From: WTFY01 sp011523795
GTDB taxonomy: Bacteria; Pseudomonadota; Gammaproteobacteria; UBA4575
Direction of reading: 5' to 3'
DNA length: 64,000 nt
Assembly: GCA_965207475.1 (NCBI GenBank)
Contig: OZ242278.1
Location: forward strand, 558,001 to 622,000
Positions 52,541 through 64,000 of the stretch are shown piece by piece. A program made the translations under genes and the position numbers. Position 1 is the stretch's first letter, and each line of letters begins with the position of its first letter. A model generated the notes under the pieces. The model had not been told where the DNA came from, searched no databases, and was given only the letters and a program-made list of their open reading frames with translations.

Positions 52541-53731
52541 TCATTCAATGATGTTGGACACTTTGCCTGCACCGACCGTACGCCCGCCTTCCCGGATCGC
52601 GAAACGCAACCCTTTTTCCATGGCGATCGGGGCAATCAAGGAAACCATCATGTGCACATTGTCTCCCGGCATTACCATTTCCGTGCCACTGGGAAGGTCG
52701 ACCGCACCGGTAACATCCGTGGTGCGGAAGTAGAACTGGGGACGGTAGCCGTTGAAGAACGGGGTATGCCGCCCGCCTTCTTCCTTGCTGAGGATGTAAA
52801 CCTCCGCCTCGAACTTCGTATGGGGGGTAATGCTGCCGGGCTTGCACAGTACCTGTCCGCGCTCCACCTCGTCCCGCTTGGTGCCGCGCAGCAGGACTCC
52901 GACATTGTCGCCTGCCTGGCCCTGATCGAGCAGCTTGCGGAACATCTCCACACCCGTACAGGTGGTGATCGAGGTCTCGCGAATCCCCACAATCTCAATC
53001 TCGTCGCCGACCTTGACCACGCCACGCTCGACACGGCCCGTAACCACCGTTCCGCGTCCGGAAATCGAGAATACATCCTCAACAGGCATGATGAAGTCGC
53101 CGTCAATGGCCCGCTCGGGTTCCGGGACAAAACTGTCCATCTCCTCGACGAGCTTGAGGATGGAGGGCACACCGATGTCAGAGCTGTCCCCTTCGAGCGC
53201 TTTCAATGCAGAACCTATGACGATCGGCGTATCATCGCCTGGAAACTCGTAGGTGGACAGGAGATCCCTGACTTCCATTTCGACCAGTTCCAGCAACTCG
53301 GGGTCATCGACCTGGTCGGCCTTGTTCATGTACACGAGGATATGGGGAACCCCTACCTGTCTTGCAAGCAGGATATGTTCACGGGTCTGGGGCATCGGAC
53401 CGTCGGCGGCACTCACCACGAGTATCGCACCGTCCATCTGTGCAGCACCTGTGATCATGTTCTTGACATAGTCCGCATGGCCCGGACAGTCCACATGGGC
53501 ATAGTGCCGGTTGACGCTCTCGTACTCGACATGGGCCGTAGCAATCGTGATACCCCGCTCACGCTCTTCCGGTGCATTGTCAATCTGGTCATAAGTCCTG
53601 TATTCACCTCCGTGTGATTCCCCCATGACCTTTGTCAACGCCGCAGTCAAAGTAGTCTTGCCATGGTCCACGTGACCGATCGTCCCCACATTCACATGAG
53701 GTTTGGTACGCTGAAACTTCTCTTTGGACAT
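52541..53731 (-). CDS. tuf: Elongation factor Tu
   Basis: EF-Tu brings aminoacyl-tRNA to the ribosome. G motifs: GHVDHGKTT, DCPGHADY, NKAD (NKADQVDD). The start MSKEKFQRTKPHVN at ATG 53731 with GAGG upstream is the standard N-terminus; 396 residues. A second tuf copy, usual in gammaproteobacteria near rpoB/nusG, may lie outside the window. Confidence 0.98.
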   Translation of the reverse strand: MSKEKFQRTKPHVNVGTIGHVDHGKTTLTAALTKVMGESHGGEYRTYDQIDNAPEERERGITIATAHVEYESVNRHYAHVDCPGHADYVKNMITGAAQMDGAILVVSAADGPMPQTREHILLARQVGVPHILVYMNKADQVDDPELLELVEMEVRDLLSTYEFPGDDTPIVIGSALKALEGDSSDIGVPSILKLVEEMDSFVPEPERAIDGDFIMPVEDVFSISGRGTVVTGRVERGVVKVGDEIEIVGIRETSITTCTGVEMFRKLLDQGQAGDNVGVLLRGTKRDEVERGQVLCKPGSITPHTKFEAEVYILSKEEGGRHTPFFNGYRPQFYFRTTDVTGAVDLPSGTEMVMPGDNVHMMVSLIAPIAMEKGLRFAIREGGRTVGAGKVSNIIE

Positions 53732-53772
53732 CTTCTCTACCTCGTAAAATATCTTGATTACAACGGCCGGGC

Positions 53773-55872
53773 TCAACCATTCTTCTTGATGATTGCGTCC
53801 GCCAAATTAGCAGGAACCTCTTTGTATTTGTTAAATTCCATCGAATAAGTCGCCCGACCCTGTGTGGCAGACCGCAGGTCCGTGGCATACCCGAACATCT
53901 CCGCCAACGGGACCTCGGAAGCAACCACCTTCCCGGAAGGGCTGTCCGTCATTCCTCCCACCATGCCGCGACGCCTGTTCAGGTCACCCACTACATCCCC
54001 CATGTGCTCCTCGGGGGTGACCACTTCAACTTTCATGATCGGTTCAAGCAATCTCGGATCGGCCAGCCTGGCCCCGTCCCGGAAAGCCATGGACCCGGCT
54101 ATTTTAAATGCCATTTCGGAAGAATCCACGTCATGAAATGACCCATCATACAAGGTAACCTTGACGTCTACTACCGGATAACCCGCTATCACACCATTGT
54201 ATACGGCCTCCTTGACCCCTTTTTCCACGGCAGGAATATACTCTTTGGGCACCACCCCGCCCACGATCTCGCTTGCAAACTCGAAACCGTCACCCGGCTT
54301 GAGCGGCTCAATCCTCAGGTACACATGCCCGTACTGGCCGCGCCCGCCCGACTGGCGGACGAACTTGCCTTCCTGCTTGACACTCTTGCAAATGGTCTCC
54401 CGGTAAGAGACCTGGGGCGCACCCACGTTGGCCTCCACACTGAATTCGCGTTTCATGCGATCGACGATGATTTCCAGGTGCAGTTCACCCATGCCGGAAA
54501 TGATCGTCTGGCCTGACTCATCGTCGGTGCGTACCTGAAACGAAGGGTCTTCCTGGGCCAGTTTCTGCAGGGCAATTCCCATTTTTTCCTGATCGGATTT
54601 CGTCTTCGGCTCCACCGCCACGGAAATCACCGGATCGGGGAATTCCATGCGCTCCAGGGTGATTACATTGTCGAGGGCGCACAGGGTCTCACCGGTCGTG
54701 ATGTCCTTCAAGCCGACCGCGGCCGCGATGTCCCCGGCCCGTACCTCCTTGATCTCTTCACGGGAATTGGAATGCATTTGCAGAATCCGGCCGATGCGTT
54801 CCTTCTTTCCCTTAACCGGGTTATAGACGGTATCGCCCGAACTCAGCACGCCGGAATACACCCGGAAAAATGTGAGGGTCCCCACATACGGGTCGGTGGC
54901 AATCTTGAAGGCCAGCGATGCAAACGGATCATCATCCGAGGCGTGACGCTCTGCCTGGGAACTGTCCTTGTCATCCAGGATACCCTGGATTGAAGGCACA
55001 TCGGTGGGTGAAGGCATGAACTCCACGATGGCATCAAGCATGGCCTGCACACCCTTGTTCTTAAAGGCCGTACCGCAAAGGGTAGGCACGATTTCATTGG
55101 ACAGGGTCCGTATGCGCAGTCCCTTGCGAATGTCTTCCTGTGACAGGGTGCCCGTTTCCAGGTACCGGTCCATGATTTCCTCTGAAGACTCGGCTGCCGC
55201 CTCAATCAGTTCGGCCCGCCATTTGTCGCATTCTTCCTGCATGTCCGCGGGAATCTCATCTTTCGCAAAGGTCGTCCCCATGTCATCTTCATTCCAGTAG
55301 ATGGCCTTCATCTCGATCAGGTCCACCACGCCTTTGAAGTTCTCCTCGGCACCGATTGCAAGCTGTATGGGCACTGCCTGGGAATTAAGCCTTTCCCTGA
55401 TCTGGTTCACGACATACAGGAAATTCGCGCCGGTCCGGTCCATCTTGTTGACGAAGGCCATGCGCGGAACCTTGTACTTGTTGGCCTGGCGCCATACGGT
55501 TTCCGACTGGGGCTCGACGCCCCCCACCGCACAAAACACGGCACAGGCCCCATCCAAGACACGCAGCGAACGCTCCACCTCGATCGTGAAGTCCACATGT
55601 CCCGGAGTATCTATGATGTTGATACGGTGCTCGTCGAACTGGTTGTCCATTCCATTCCAGAAACAGGTGGTTGCCGCGGAAGTAATGGTGATCCCCCGTT
55701 CCTGCTCCTGTTCCATCCAGTCCATCACTGCCGCACCGTCATGCACCTCTCCAATCTTGTGAGAGATGCCGGTATAGAACAGTATGCGTTCCGTAGTCGT
55801 GGTCTTTCCGGCATCGATATGCGCCATGATCCCGACATTACGGTAACGCGATATGGGTGTCTTGCGTGCCAC
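53773..55872 (-). CDS. fusA: Elongation factor G
   Basis: EF-G drives translocation. G1 AHIDAGKTTTTER, DTPGHVDFTIEVERS and NKMDRTGANF are clear, and domain IV carries the usual SGRGQYGH-type segment (GGRGQYGHVYLRIEP). GTG 55872 (VARKTPISRYRNVGIMAHID) gives 699 residues, the family length; a longer frame upstream overlaps rpsG and is rejected. It follows rpsG by 22 bp. Confidence 0.98.
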   Translation of the reverse strand: MARKTPISRYRNVGIMAHIDAGKTTTTERILFYTGISHKIGEVHDGAAVMDWMEQEQERGITITSAATTCFWNGMDNQFDEHRINIIDTPGHVDFTIEVERSLRVLDGACAVFCAVGGVEPQSETVWRQANKYKVPRMAFVNKMDRTGANFLYVVNQIRERLNSQAVPIQLAIGAEENFKGVVDLIEMKAIYWNEDDMGTTFAKDEIPADMQEECDKWRAELIEAAAESSEEIMDRYLETGTLSQEDIRKGLRIRTLSNEIVPTLCGTAFKNKGVQAMLDAIVEFMPSPTDVPSIQGILDDKDSSQAERHASDDDPFASLAFKIATDPYVGTLTFFRVYSGVLSSGDTVYNPVKGKKERIGRILQMHSNSREEIKEVRAGDIAAAVGLKDITTGETLCALDNVITLERMEFPDPVISVAVEPKTKSDQEKMGIALQKLAQEDPSFQVRTDDESGQTIISGMGELHLEIIVDRMKREFSVEANVGAPQVSYRETICKSVKQEGKFVRQSGGRGQYGHVYLRIEPLKPGDGFEFASEIVGGVVPKEYIPAVEKGVKEAVYNGVIAGYPVVDVKVTLYDGSFHDVDSSEMAFKIAGSMAFRDGARLADPRLLEPIMKVEVVTPEEHMGDVVGDLNRRRGMVGGMTDSPSGKVVASEVPLAEMFGYATDLRSATQGRATYSMEFNKYKEVPANLADAIIKKNG

Positions 55873-55894
55873 AGTCCGGATCCTGAACCTGAAA

Positions 55895-56365
55895 CTACCA
55901 GCGGTAGTGTGAGAAGGCCTTGTTGGCCTCGGCCATGCGCAATGTATCTTCACGCTTCTTGATGGCCATGCCCTTCTGGGCGGAGGCATCGATCAGCTCA
56001 CCGGCCAGCTTGTTGATCATTGACTTTTCATTGCGCTTTTTTGCCGCTTCGACAATCCAGCGCATCGCCAGGGTGGTCTGGCGCATGGGGCGCACCTCTA
56101 CCGGGACCTGGTAGGTCGCCCCGCCCACGCGCCGTGACTTGACCTCGACGAACGGGCGAACATTCTCAAGCGCCTTTTTAAAAACCTTGATTCCTTCCTG
56201 CCCGCTTTTGCGCTGCACATGGTCAAAGGAGCGGTAGAGAATTTTTTCGGCAACGGATTTCTTGCCGTTTTTCATCAGCACGTTGACAAACTTGGCCACC
56301 AGCTGGTCCCCGTACTTCGGGTCATCCAAGATCTTGCGCCGGGGCACTTCTTTTCTGCGTGACAT
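55895..56365 (-). CDS. rpsG: 30S ribosomal protein S7
   Basis: S7 organises the 3' domain of 16S rRNA and represses the str operon in E. coli. MSRRKEVPRRKILDDPKYGDQLVAKFVNVLMKNGKK and RVGGATYQVPVEV are diagnostic; 156 residues. Confidence 0.98.
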   Translation of the reverse strand: MSRRKEVPRRKILDDPKYGDQLVAKFVNVLMKNGKKSVAEKILYRSFDHVQRKSGQEGIKVFKKALENVRPFVEVKSRRVGGATYQVPVEVRPMRQTTLAMRWIVEAAKKRNEKSMINKLAGELIDASAQKGMAIKKREDTLRMAEANKAFSHYRW

Positions 56366-56393
56366 CGTTATCTACTTCAAGGAATGCGGGGCA

Positions 56394-56768
56394 CTATGAC
56401 TTGGGTTTCTTGGCACCGTATTTCGACCGCGCCTGCATGCGGTCCTGCACGCCCTGGGTGTCCAGGCTGCCCCGGACGGTATGATACCGGACACCCGGCA
56501 GGTCCTTTACACGGCCTCCCCGAATCAGTACGACCGAGTGCTCCTGCAGGTTGTGCCCTTCACCGCCTATATAGCTGGTCACCTCGAACCCGTTGGTCAG
56601 GCGCACGCGCGCAACCTTGCGCAGTGCGGAATTCGGCTTCTTGGGAGTGGTCGTGTACACGCGCGTGCACACACCCCTTTTCTGGGGGCAACTGGCCAGC
56701 GCAGGCACACTGCTCTTTTCCACCTTGCGCTTGCGCGGTTTCCGGACCAACTGGTTGATTGTAGCCAT
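56394..56768 (-). CDS. rpsL: 30S ribosomal protein S12
   Basis: S12 controls decoding accuracy. MATINQLVRKPRKRKVEKS, TTTPKKPNSALRK and GRVKDLPGVRYHTVRG are diagnostic; both lysines that change in streptomycin-resistant mutants are wild type. 124 residues from ATG 56768. It follows rpoC and a terminator-like hairpin. Confidence 0.98.
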   Translation of the reverse strand: MATINQLVRKPRKRKVEKSSVPALASCPQKRGVCTRVYTTTPKKPNSALRKVARVRLTNGFEVTSYIGGEGHNLQEHSVVLIRGGRVKDLPGVRYHTVRGSLDTQGVQDRMQARSKYGAKKPKS

Positions 56769-56784
56769 ATGTTTTCTATACCTG

Positions 56785-56817
56785 AAATAAACAACAGGCC
56801 GATGGAACATCGGCCTG
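56785..56817 (-). terminator. Rho-independent terminator after rpoC
   Basis: On the minus strand a perfect 10-bp stem (CAGGCCGATG / CATCGGCCTG, 56795-56817) with a 3-nt loop is followed by TTGTTTATTT. It lies about 100 bp after the rpoC stop and just 17-27 bp before the rpsL ATG, so it would separate rpoBC from the str operon, or attenuate entry into it. Confidence 0.75.
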
Positions 56818-56917
56818 CACTATAGCGGCGGAATTGTAGAAATCCATGGCCGTGCTGTCAAGCAGGAAGTCCGTAAACAGTGACTTTTCGGGAACGCATC
56901 ATGCAGTCTTTCAACGG

Positions 56918-59900
56918 TCAGGCACCCGAGGCGACGCCGGTCGTCTCCGATTTGCTGTCCGCCGCTGAAAGTTCTTCCGTCATTGCACTTTCTACCATGT
57001 CCTCGGCCAGCACGTCGTCTCCTTCAGACTCATCGCCGGCCTCCTCATCGAACATGCTGCTGCGGCGCTCTTCGTGATAGGCCAGGCCGGTACCGGCCGG
57101 GATCAGGCGGCCCACGATCACATTTTCTTTCAGGCCCCGCAACGAATCCTTGGACCCCCTTACCGAGGCCTCGGTCAATACGCGGGTGGTCTCCTGGAAA
57201 GACGCCGCGGAGATGAAGGATTCCGTAACCAGCGAAGCCTTGGTCACGCCCAGCAGCACGGGTTCAAACTCCGCAGGCTGCTTTTCGTCCGCTTCCATCG
57301 TCTCATTGACTTCAAGTACCCGCGATTTCTCGACTTGCTCACCCAGCAGGAAATTCGTATCCCCCGGGTCCGTAATCTCGGCCTTGCGCAACATCTGCCG
57401 GATGATGACTTCGATGTGCTTGTCATCGATGTCCACCCCCTGCAGGCGGTACACATCCTGGATTTCCTTCACCAGGTACCCCGCCAGCTGGTTGACTCCA
57501 AGCAACCGCAGGATGTCGTGCAGGTTCAGTTCCCCGTCCACGATGACCTCGCCCTTTTCAACATGCTCGCCCTCAAACACGTTGATCTGCCGCCACTTGG
57601 GTATCAGGACCTCCCTCGAGTCCCCTTCCTCGTCGGTGATCACCAGGCGTTCCTTGCCCTTGGTGTCCTTGCCGAAGCTTACCGTGCCGGTCTGCTCGGC
57701 CAGCATGGCCGGTTCCTTGGGCTTGCGCGCCTCGAACAGGTCTGCCACCCGCGGCAGTCCACCCGTGATGTCGCGGGTTTTGGAAGATTCTTGCGGAATG
57801 CGGGCGATCACGTCTCCGACATCCACCGTATCCCCGTCAGACAGGCCGATGATGGCGCCCGGATGCAGGGTGTAATGCGCCGGTTTTTCAGTGCCCGGGA
57901 ATTTCAGGGGCTCGCCATCCTCATCCAGCAGGTTCACGGCGGGCCGCAAGTCCTTGCCTGCTGCGGGACGGCTCTTGGGATCCAGAACGATCGACGAACT
58001 CAGCCCGGTAACCTTGTCGGCGAACATGCTCACGGTCACGCCGTCTGCAAAATCGACGAGCTGGATGCGGCCCCCCACTTCGGTCACGATCGGGCGTATG
58101 TGAGGGTCCCAGGTGGCAACCGTCTGTCCGGCCTCCACGACATCCCCTTCATTGACTGCAATGGAAGCCCCGTAACTGATCCTGTAACGTTCCCTCTCGC
58201 GTCCATGCTCGTCGGCAACGCTGAGTTCACCCGAGCGGGATACCGCTACATTGTGCCCGTCCCTGTGCTGCACGAGCTTGACGTTGTGCATGCGGATGGT
58301 ACCCGGTGACTTGACAGTGATGCCGCTCGTCGAGGCGGCACGATTTGCTGCCCCGCCGATGTGGAACGTGCGCATGGTCAGCTGCGTGCCCGGCTCACCG
58401 ATAGACTGGGCCGCGATCACGCCCACCGCCTCACCGATGTTAACCAGGTGTCCACGCGCGAGGTCCCGGCCATAACACTTGGGGCAAACCCCGTAACGGG
58501 TCTCGCAATTGATCGGGGTGCGGACCTTGATCTCGTCAACACCCAGGTCTTCAAACCGCTTGCACCATGCCTCATCCAGCAGTGTTCCGGCTGGAATCAG
58601 CACCTCGTCACCATTCTTGACATCCTCAGCCACCACCCTGCCGAGCACGCGGGTCTGCAGGGTCTGCACCACGTCACCCCCTTCAATGACAGGCTTCATG
58701 ACCATTCCGTCCGAGGTGTTGCAGTCCAGTTCCGTGACCACGAGATCCTGGGCGACATCCACCAGGCGGCGCGTCAGGTAGCCCGAGTTGGCGGTCTTCA
58801 ACGCGGTATCCGCAAGTCCCTTGCGGGCACCATGCGTGGAAATGAAGTACTGCAATACGTTCAGCCCCTCGCGGAAATTCGCCGTGATCGGCGTCTCGAT
58901 AATCGACCCGTCCGGCTTGGCCATGAGGCCACGCATGCCGGCAAGCTGCCGGATCTGGGCGGCGGAACCCCTGGCCCCGGAATCCGCCATCATGTAAATG
59001 GAGTTGAACGATTTCTGGGAGACATCGTTGCCTTCCGTATCCTTCACGATTTCATTGCCCAGCCTGTCCATCATGGCCTTGGCCACCTGCTCGTTGGTAT
59101 GCGACCAGATGTCGATCACCTTGTTGTACCGCTCTTCCCTGGTCACCAGGCCCGAAGCGTACTGGGAGGCGATTTCCTCGACTTCCGTTTCTGCATCCCC
59201 CAGAATGGACTGCTTCTCTTCCGGAATGACCATGTCATTGGCACAGAACGATATCCCGGCACGCGTCGCGTAGTGGAAGCCGGTGTACATCAGCTTGTCT
59301 GCCAGGATGACGGTGTCCTTGAGACCCCTGCGGCGATAGGATTCATCAATCAGGGATGAAATGGCGCGCTTGTTCATGTCACGGTTCACCAGCGAAAAGG
59401 GCAGCCCCTCGGGCAACATCTTGGATAGAATGGCGCGTCCCACGGTGGTTTCAATGAGGCGGTGCACTTTCTGCACATTTCCGTCCGGGTCCTCGTCCAC
59501 GTCGTCGACCCGGATTTTGACCTTGGCATGCAAGCCCACGGCGCCGGATTCGAAGGCACGCTGTGCCTCTTCCACATCGGAGAAAACCATGTCGCAGCCC
59601 AGGTCATTGACTTTCTCGCGCGTCAGGTAATACAGACCCAGCACGATATCCTGTGACGGGACGATGATCGGGTTGCCGTTGGCCGGAGACAGCACGTTGT
59701 TCGTGGACATGATCAGGGCACGGCTTTCCAGCTGCGCCTCAACCGAAAGCGGTACGTGAACCGCCATCTGGTCTCCGTCAAAATCGGCATTGAACGCGGT
59801 GCACACCAGCGGATGGAGCTGGATCGCCTTGCCCTCGATAAGGATGGGTTCGAACGCCTGGATGCCCAGGCGGTGCAGCGTCGGGGCGCGGTTCAGCAAT

Positions 59901-61162
59901 ACCGGATGCTCACGGATGACCTCCTCGAGAATGTCCCAGACTTCCGGGCCCTCTTTTTCCACCACTTTCTTGCAGGCCTTGATGGTCGGCGCGATGCCCC
60001 GCATGTGAAGCTTGCTGAATATGAACGGCTTGAACAGTTCCAGCGCCATCTTTTTCGGCAGCCCGCACTGGTGAAGCTTGAGTGTCGGCCCGACCACGAT
60101 GACCGAACGCCCGGAGTAGTCCACCCGCTTGCCCAGCAGGTTCTGGCGAAACCGCCCCTGCTTGCCCTTGATCATGTCGGCCAGGGACTTGAGTGCACGC
60201 CGGTTGGTCCCGGTAATGGCCCGTCCCCTGCGCCCGTTGTCCAGCAGGGCATCCACCGCCTCCTGCAGCATGCGCTTCTCGTTGCGCACGATGATGTCCG
60301 GCGCATTGAGTTCAAGCAGCCGTTTCAGGCGGTTGTTCCTGTTGATCACGCGGCGGTACAGGTCATTGAGGTCCGAAGTGGCAAACCGTCCGCCGTCCAG
60401 GTGGACAAGGGGACGAAGGTCAGGCGGCAGGACAGGCAGCACCGTCAGCACCATCCATTCGGGCTTGTTCCCGGACTCGATGAAATATTCGGCAAGCCGC
60501 AGGCGCTTGGAAAACCGTTTCAGCTTTGCTTCGGACCGCGTCTCCCGGATCTCCTCGCGCAACGCCTCCACTTCCTGTTCCAGGTCCACCTGCTTCAGCA
60601 GCTCGTAGATGGCCTCGGCGCCCATGCGCGCGTCAAACTCGTCGCCATACGCTTCAATGGCCTCAAGATACGTTTCATCGGAGAGCAGCTGCTTGTGTTC
60701 AAGCCCGGTCATGCCGGGATCGATGACGATGAACGCTTCAAAGTAGAGGATGCGTTCCACGTCGCGCAAGGTCATGTCCAGCAGCAGTCCGATCCTCGAG
60801 GGCAGCGATTTCAGGAACCATATGTGTGCCACCGGGCTTGCAAGCTCTATGTGCCCCATGCGTTCGCGGCGCACCTTGGTCAGGGTCACCTCGACGCCGC
60901 ATTTTTCACAGACAACGCCACGGTGCTTGAGGCGCTTGTACTTGCCGCACAGGCACTCGTAATCCTTGTTCGGACCGAATATCTTTGCACAGAACAGGCC
61001 TTCCCGTTCCGGCTTGAACGTACGGTAATTGATGGTTTCAGGCTTCTTGACTTCACCATACGACCAGGAACGGATCATGTCCGGGGATGCCAGGCCGATC
61101 CGTATCGCGTCAAAATCCTCCACCTCGCCCGAACTCTTCAACAAACTCACTAAGTCTTTCAT
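56918..61162 (-). CDS. rpoC: RNA polymerase beta' subunit
   Basis: Beta' contains the catalytic Mg site (NADFDGDQMAVHVPLS). The N-terminal zinc site (CLCGKYKRLKHRGVVCEKCGVEV) and the second zinc cluster (CETRYGVCPKCYGRDL) are complete. The 1414-residue length is typical of gammaproteobacteria. ATG 61162 has GAGGAAATCC in front. It lies 84 bp after rpoB. Confidence 0.98.
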   Translation of the reverse strand: MKDLVSLLKSSGEVEDFDAIRIGLASPDMIRSWSYGEVKKPETINYRTFKPEREGLFCAKIFGPNKDYECLCGKYKRLKHRGVVCEKCGVEVTLTKVRRERMGHIELASPVAHIWFLKSLPSRIGLLLDMTLRDVERILYFEAFIVIDPGMTGLEHKQLLSDETYLEAIEAYGDEFDARMGAEAIYELLKQVDLEQEVEALREEIRETRSEAKLKRFSKRLRLAEYFIESGNKPEWMVLTVLPVLPPDLRPLVHLDGGRFATSDLNDLYRRVINRNNRLKRLLELNAPDIIVRNEKRMLQEAVDALLDNGRRGRAITGTNRRALKSLADMIKGKQGRFRQNLLGKRVDYSGRSVIVVGPTLKLHQCGLPKKMALELFKPFIFSKLHMRGIAPTIKACKKVVEKEGPEVWDILEEVIREHPVLLNRAPTLHRLGIQAFEPILIEGKAIQLHPLVCTAFNADFDGDQMAVHVPLSVEAQLESRALIMSTNNVLSPANGNPIIVPSQDIVLGLYYLTREKVNDLGCDMVFSDVEEAQRAFESGAVGLHAKVKIRVDDVDEDPDGNVQKVHRLIETTVGRAILSKMLPEGLPFSLVNRDMNKRAISSLIDESYRRRGLKDTVILADKLMYTGFHYATRAGISFCANDMVIPEEKQSILGDAETEVEEIASQYASGLVTREERYNKVIDIWSHTNEQVAKAMMDRLGNEIVKDTEGNDVSQKSFNSIYMMADSGARGSAAQIRQLAGMRGLMAKPDGSIIETPITANFREGLNVLQYFISTHGARKGLADTALKTANSGYLTRRLVDVAQDLVVTELDCNTSDGMVMKPVIEGGDVVQTLQTRVLGRVVAEDVKNGDEVLIPAGTLLDEAWCKRFEDLGVDEIKVRTPINCETRYGVCPKCYGRDLARGHLVNIGEAVGVIAAQSIGEPGTQLTMRTFHIGGAANRAASTSGITVKSPGTIRMHNVKLVQHRDGHNVAVSRSGELSVADEHGRERERYRISYGASIAVNEGDVVEAGQTVATWDPHIRPIVTEVGGRIQLVDFADGVTVSMFADKVTGLSSSIVLDPKSRPAAGKDLRPAVNLLDEDGEPLKFPGTEKPAHYTLHPGAIIGLSDGDTVDVGDVIARIPQESSKTRDITGGLPRVADLFEARKPKEPAMLAEQTGTVSFGKDTKGKERLVITDEEGDSREVLIPKWRQINVFEGEHVEKGEVIVDGELNLHDILRLLGVNQLAGYLVKEIQDVYRLQGVDIDDKHIEVIIRQMLRKAEITDPGDTNFLLGEQVEKSRVLEVNETMEADEKQPAEFEPVLLGVTKASLVTESFISAASFQETTRVLTEASVRGSKDSLRGLKENVIVGRLIPAGTGLAYHEERRSSMFDEEAGDESEGDDVLAEDMVESAMTEELSAADSKSETTGVASGA

Positions 61163-61246
61163 GGATTTCCTCGTACCGCTTGTCTGCTATCTGCTCTCGC
61201 CGCTAATGCAGCATTAAACTCATGGCTGATAACCGTTCAGCCCGGA

Positions 61247-64000
<2,754 letters not shown>

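Noticed and set aside
52472..53617. 381-codon plus-strand frame antisense to tuf
   Set aside because: Shadow of the conserved tuf gene; the translated sequence resembles no family.
57074..58309. 411-codon plus-strand frame, and another at 59756-61153, inside rpoC
   Set aside because: Both are antisense to rpoC with no family match; they are codon-bias shadows.

Overview
This window is chromosomal DNA from a gammaproteobacterium. The evidence is gene content and order: a complete rpoB-rpoC-rpsL-rpsG-fusA-tuf-S10-spc-alpha ribosomal block, the miaB-phoH-ybeY-corC-lnt / leuS-lptE / holA-proA-nadD block, and the rng-yhdP-nit-tldD-pmbA block, all in orders familiar from Pseudomonas-like genomes. 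The species cannot be named from the sequence. Coding DNA is moderately to strongly GC-rich (sampled lines in rplB reach about two thirds GC), except for an AT-rich island near 30.7-34.3 kb. No tRNA, rRNA, CRISPR array, transposase or integrase was recognised.

Region by region. (1) 1-2.9 kb: a truncated CDP-alcohol phosphatidyltransferase (pgsA-like) diverges from purM-purN and a coupled periplasmic DUF3108 protein. (2) 2.9-15.3 kb, minus strand: holA, proA, nadD, rng, yhdP, a Nit-type amidase, tldD and pmbA, many start/stop-coupled. The nadD-rng junction lacks the rsfS, rlmH, maf and cell-shape genes that normally flank these genes in relatives. (3) 15.4-26.1 kb: a plus-strand GarR-like dehydrogenase interrupts the minus-strand block miaB, phoH, ybeY, corC, lnt, manC, leuS, lptE. 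manC (GDP-mannose synthesis) is translationally coupled to lnt. (4) 26.3-34.1 kb: a surface-sugar locus. It holds an LPS-core/Kdo-kinase-like protein, a capsule-type (KpsC/KpsS-like) putative glycosyltransferase, pseC and pseB, then pseF, pseI and a formyltransferase-fold enzyme. No PseG or PseH is present. (5) 34.3-38.6 kb: ssb and uvrA diverge; a SAM-hydrolase (DUF62) gene follows. (6) 38.7-64 kb, minus strand: the alpha, spc, S10 and str operons and rpoC, ending inside rpoB.

How it fits together: most of the window is housekeeping (translation, transcription, purine and NAD synthesis, envelope maturation through Lnt, LptE and YhdP). The accessory part is the nonulosonate locus, which by gene content should make a CMP-activated pseudaminic-acid-type sugar for a surface glycan. 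Having a formyltransferase where acetyltransferase PseH and hydrolase PseG are expected suggests an N-formylated product or a rerouted pathway. Other points worth a second look are a perfect 16-bp hairpin inside the S10 operon between rpsJ and rplC, an 18% GC patch inside rpoB, and the nadD-rng junction.
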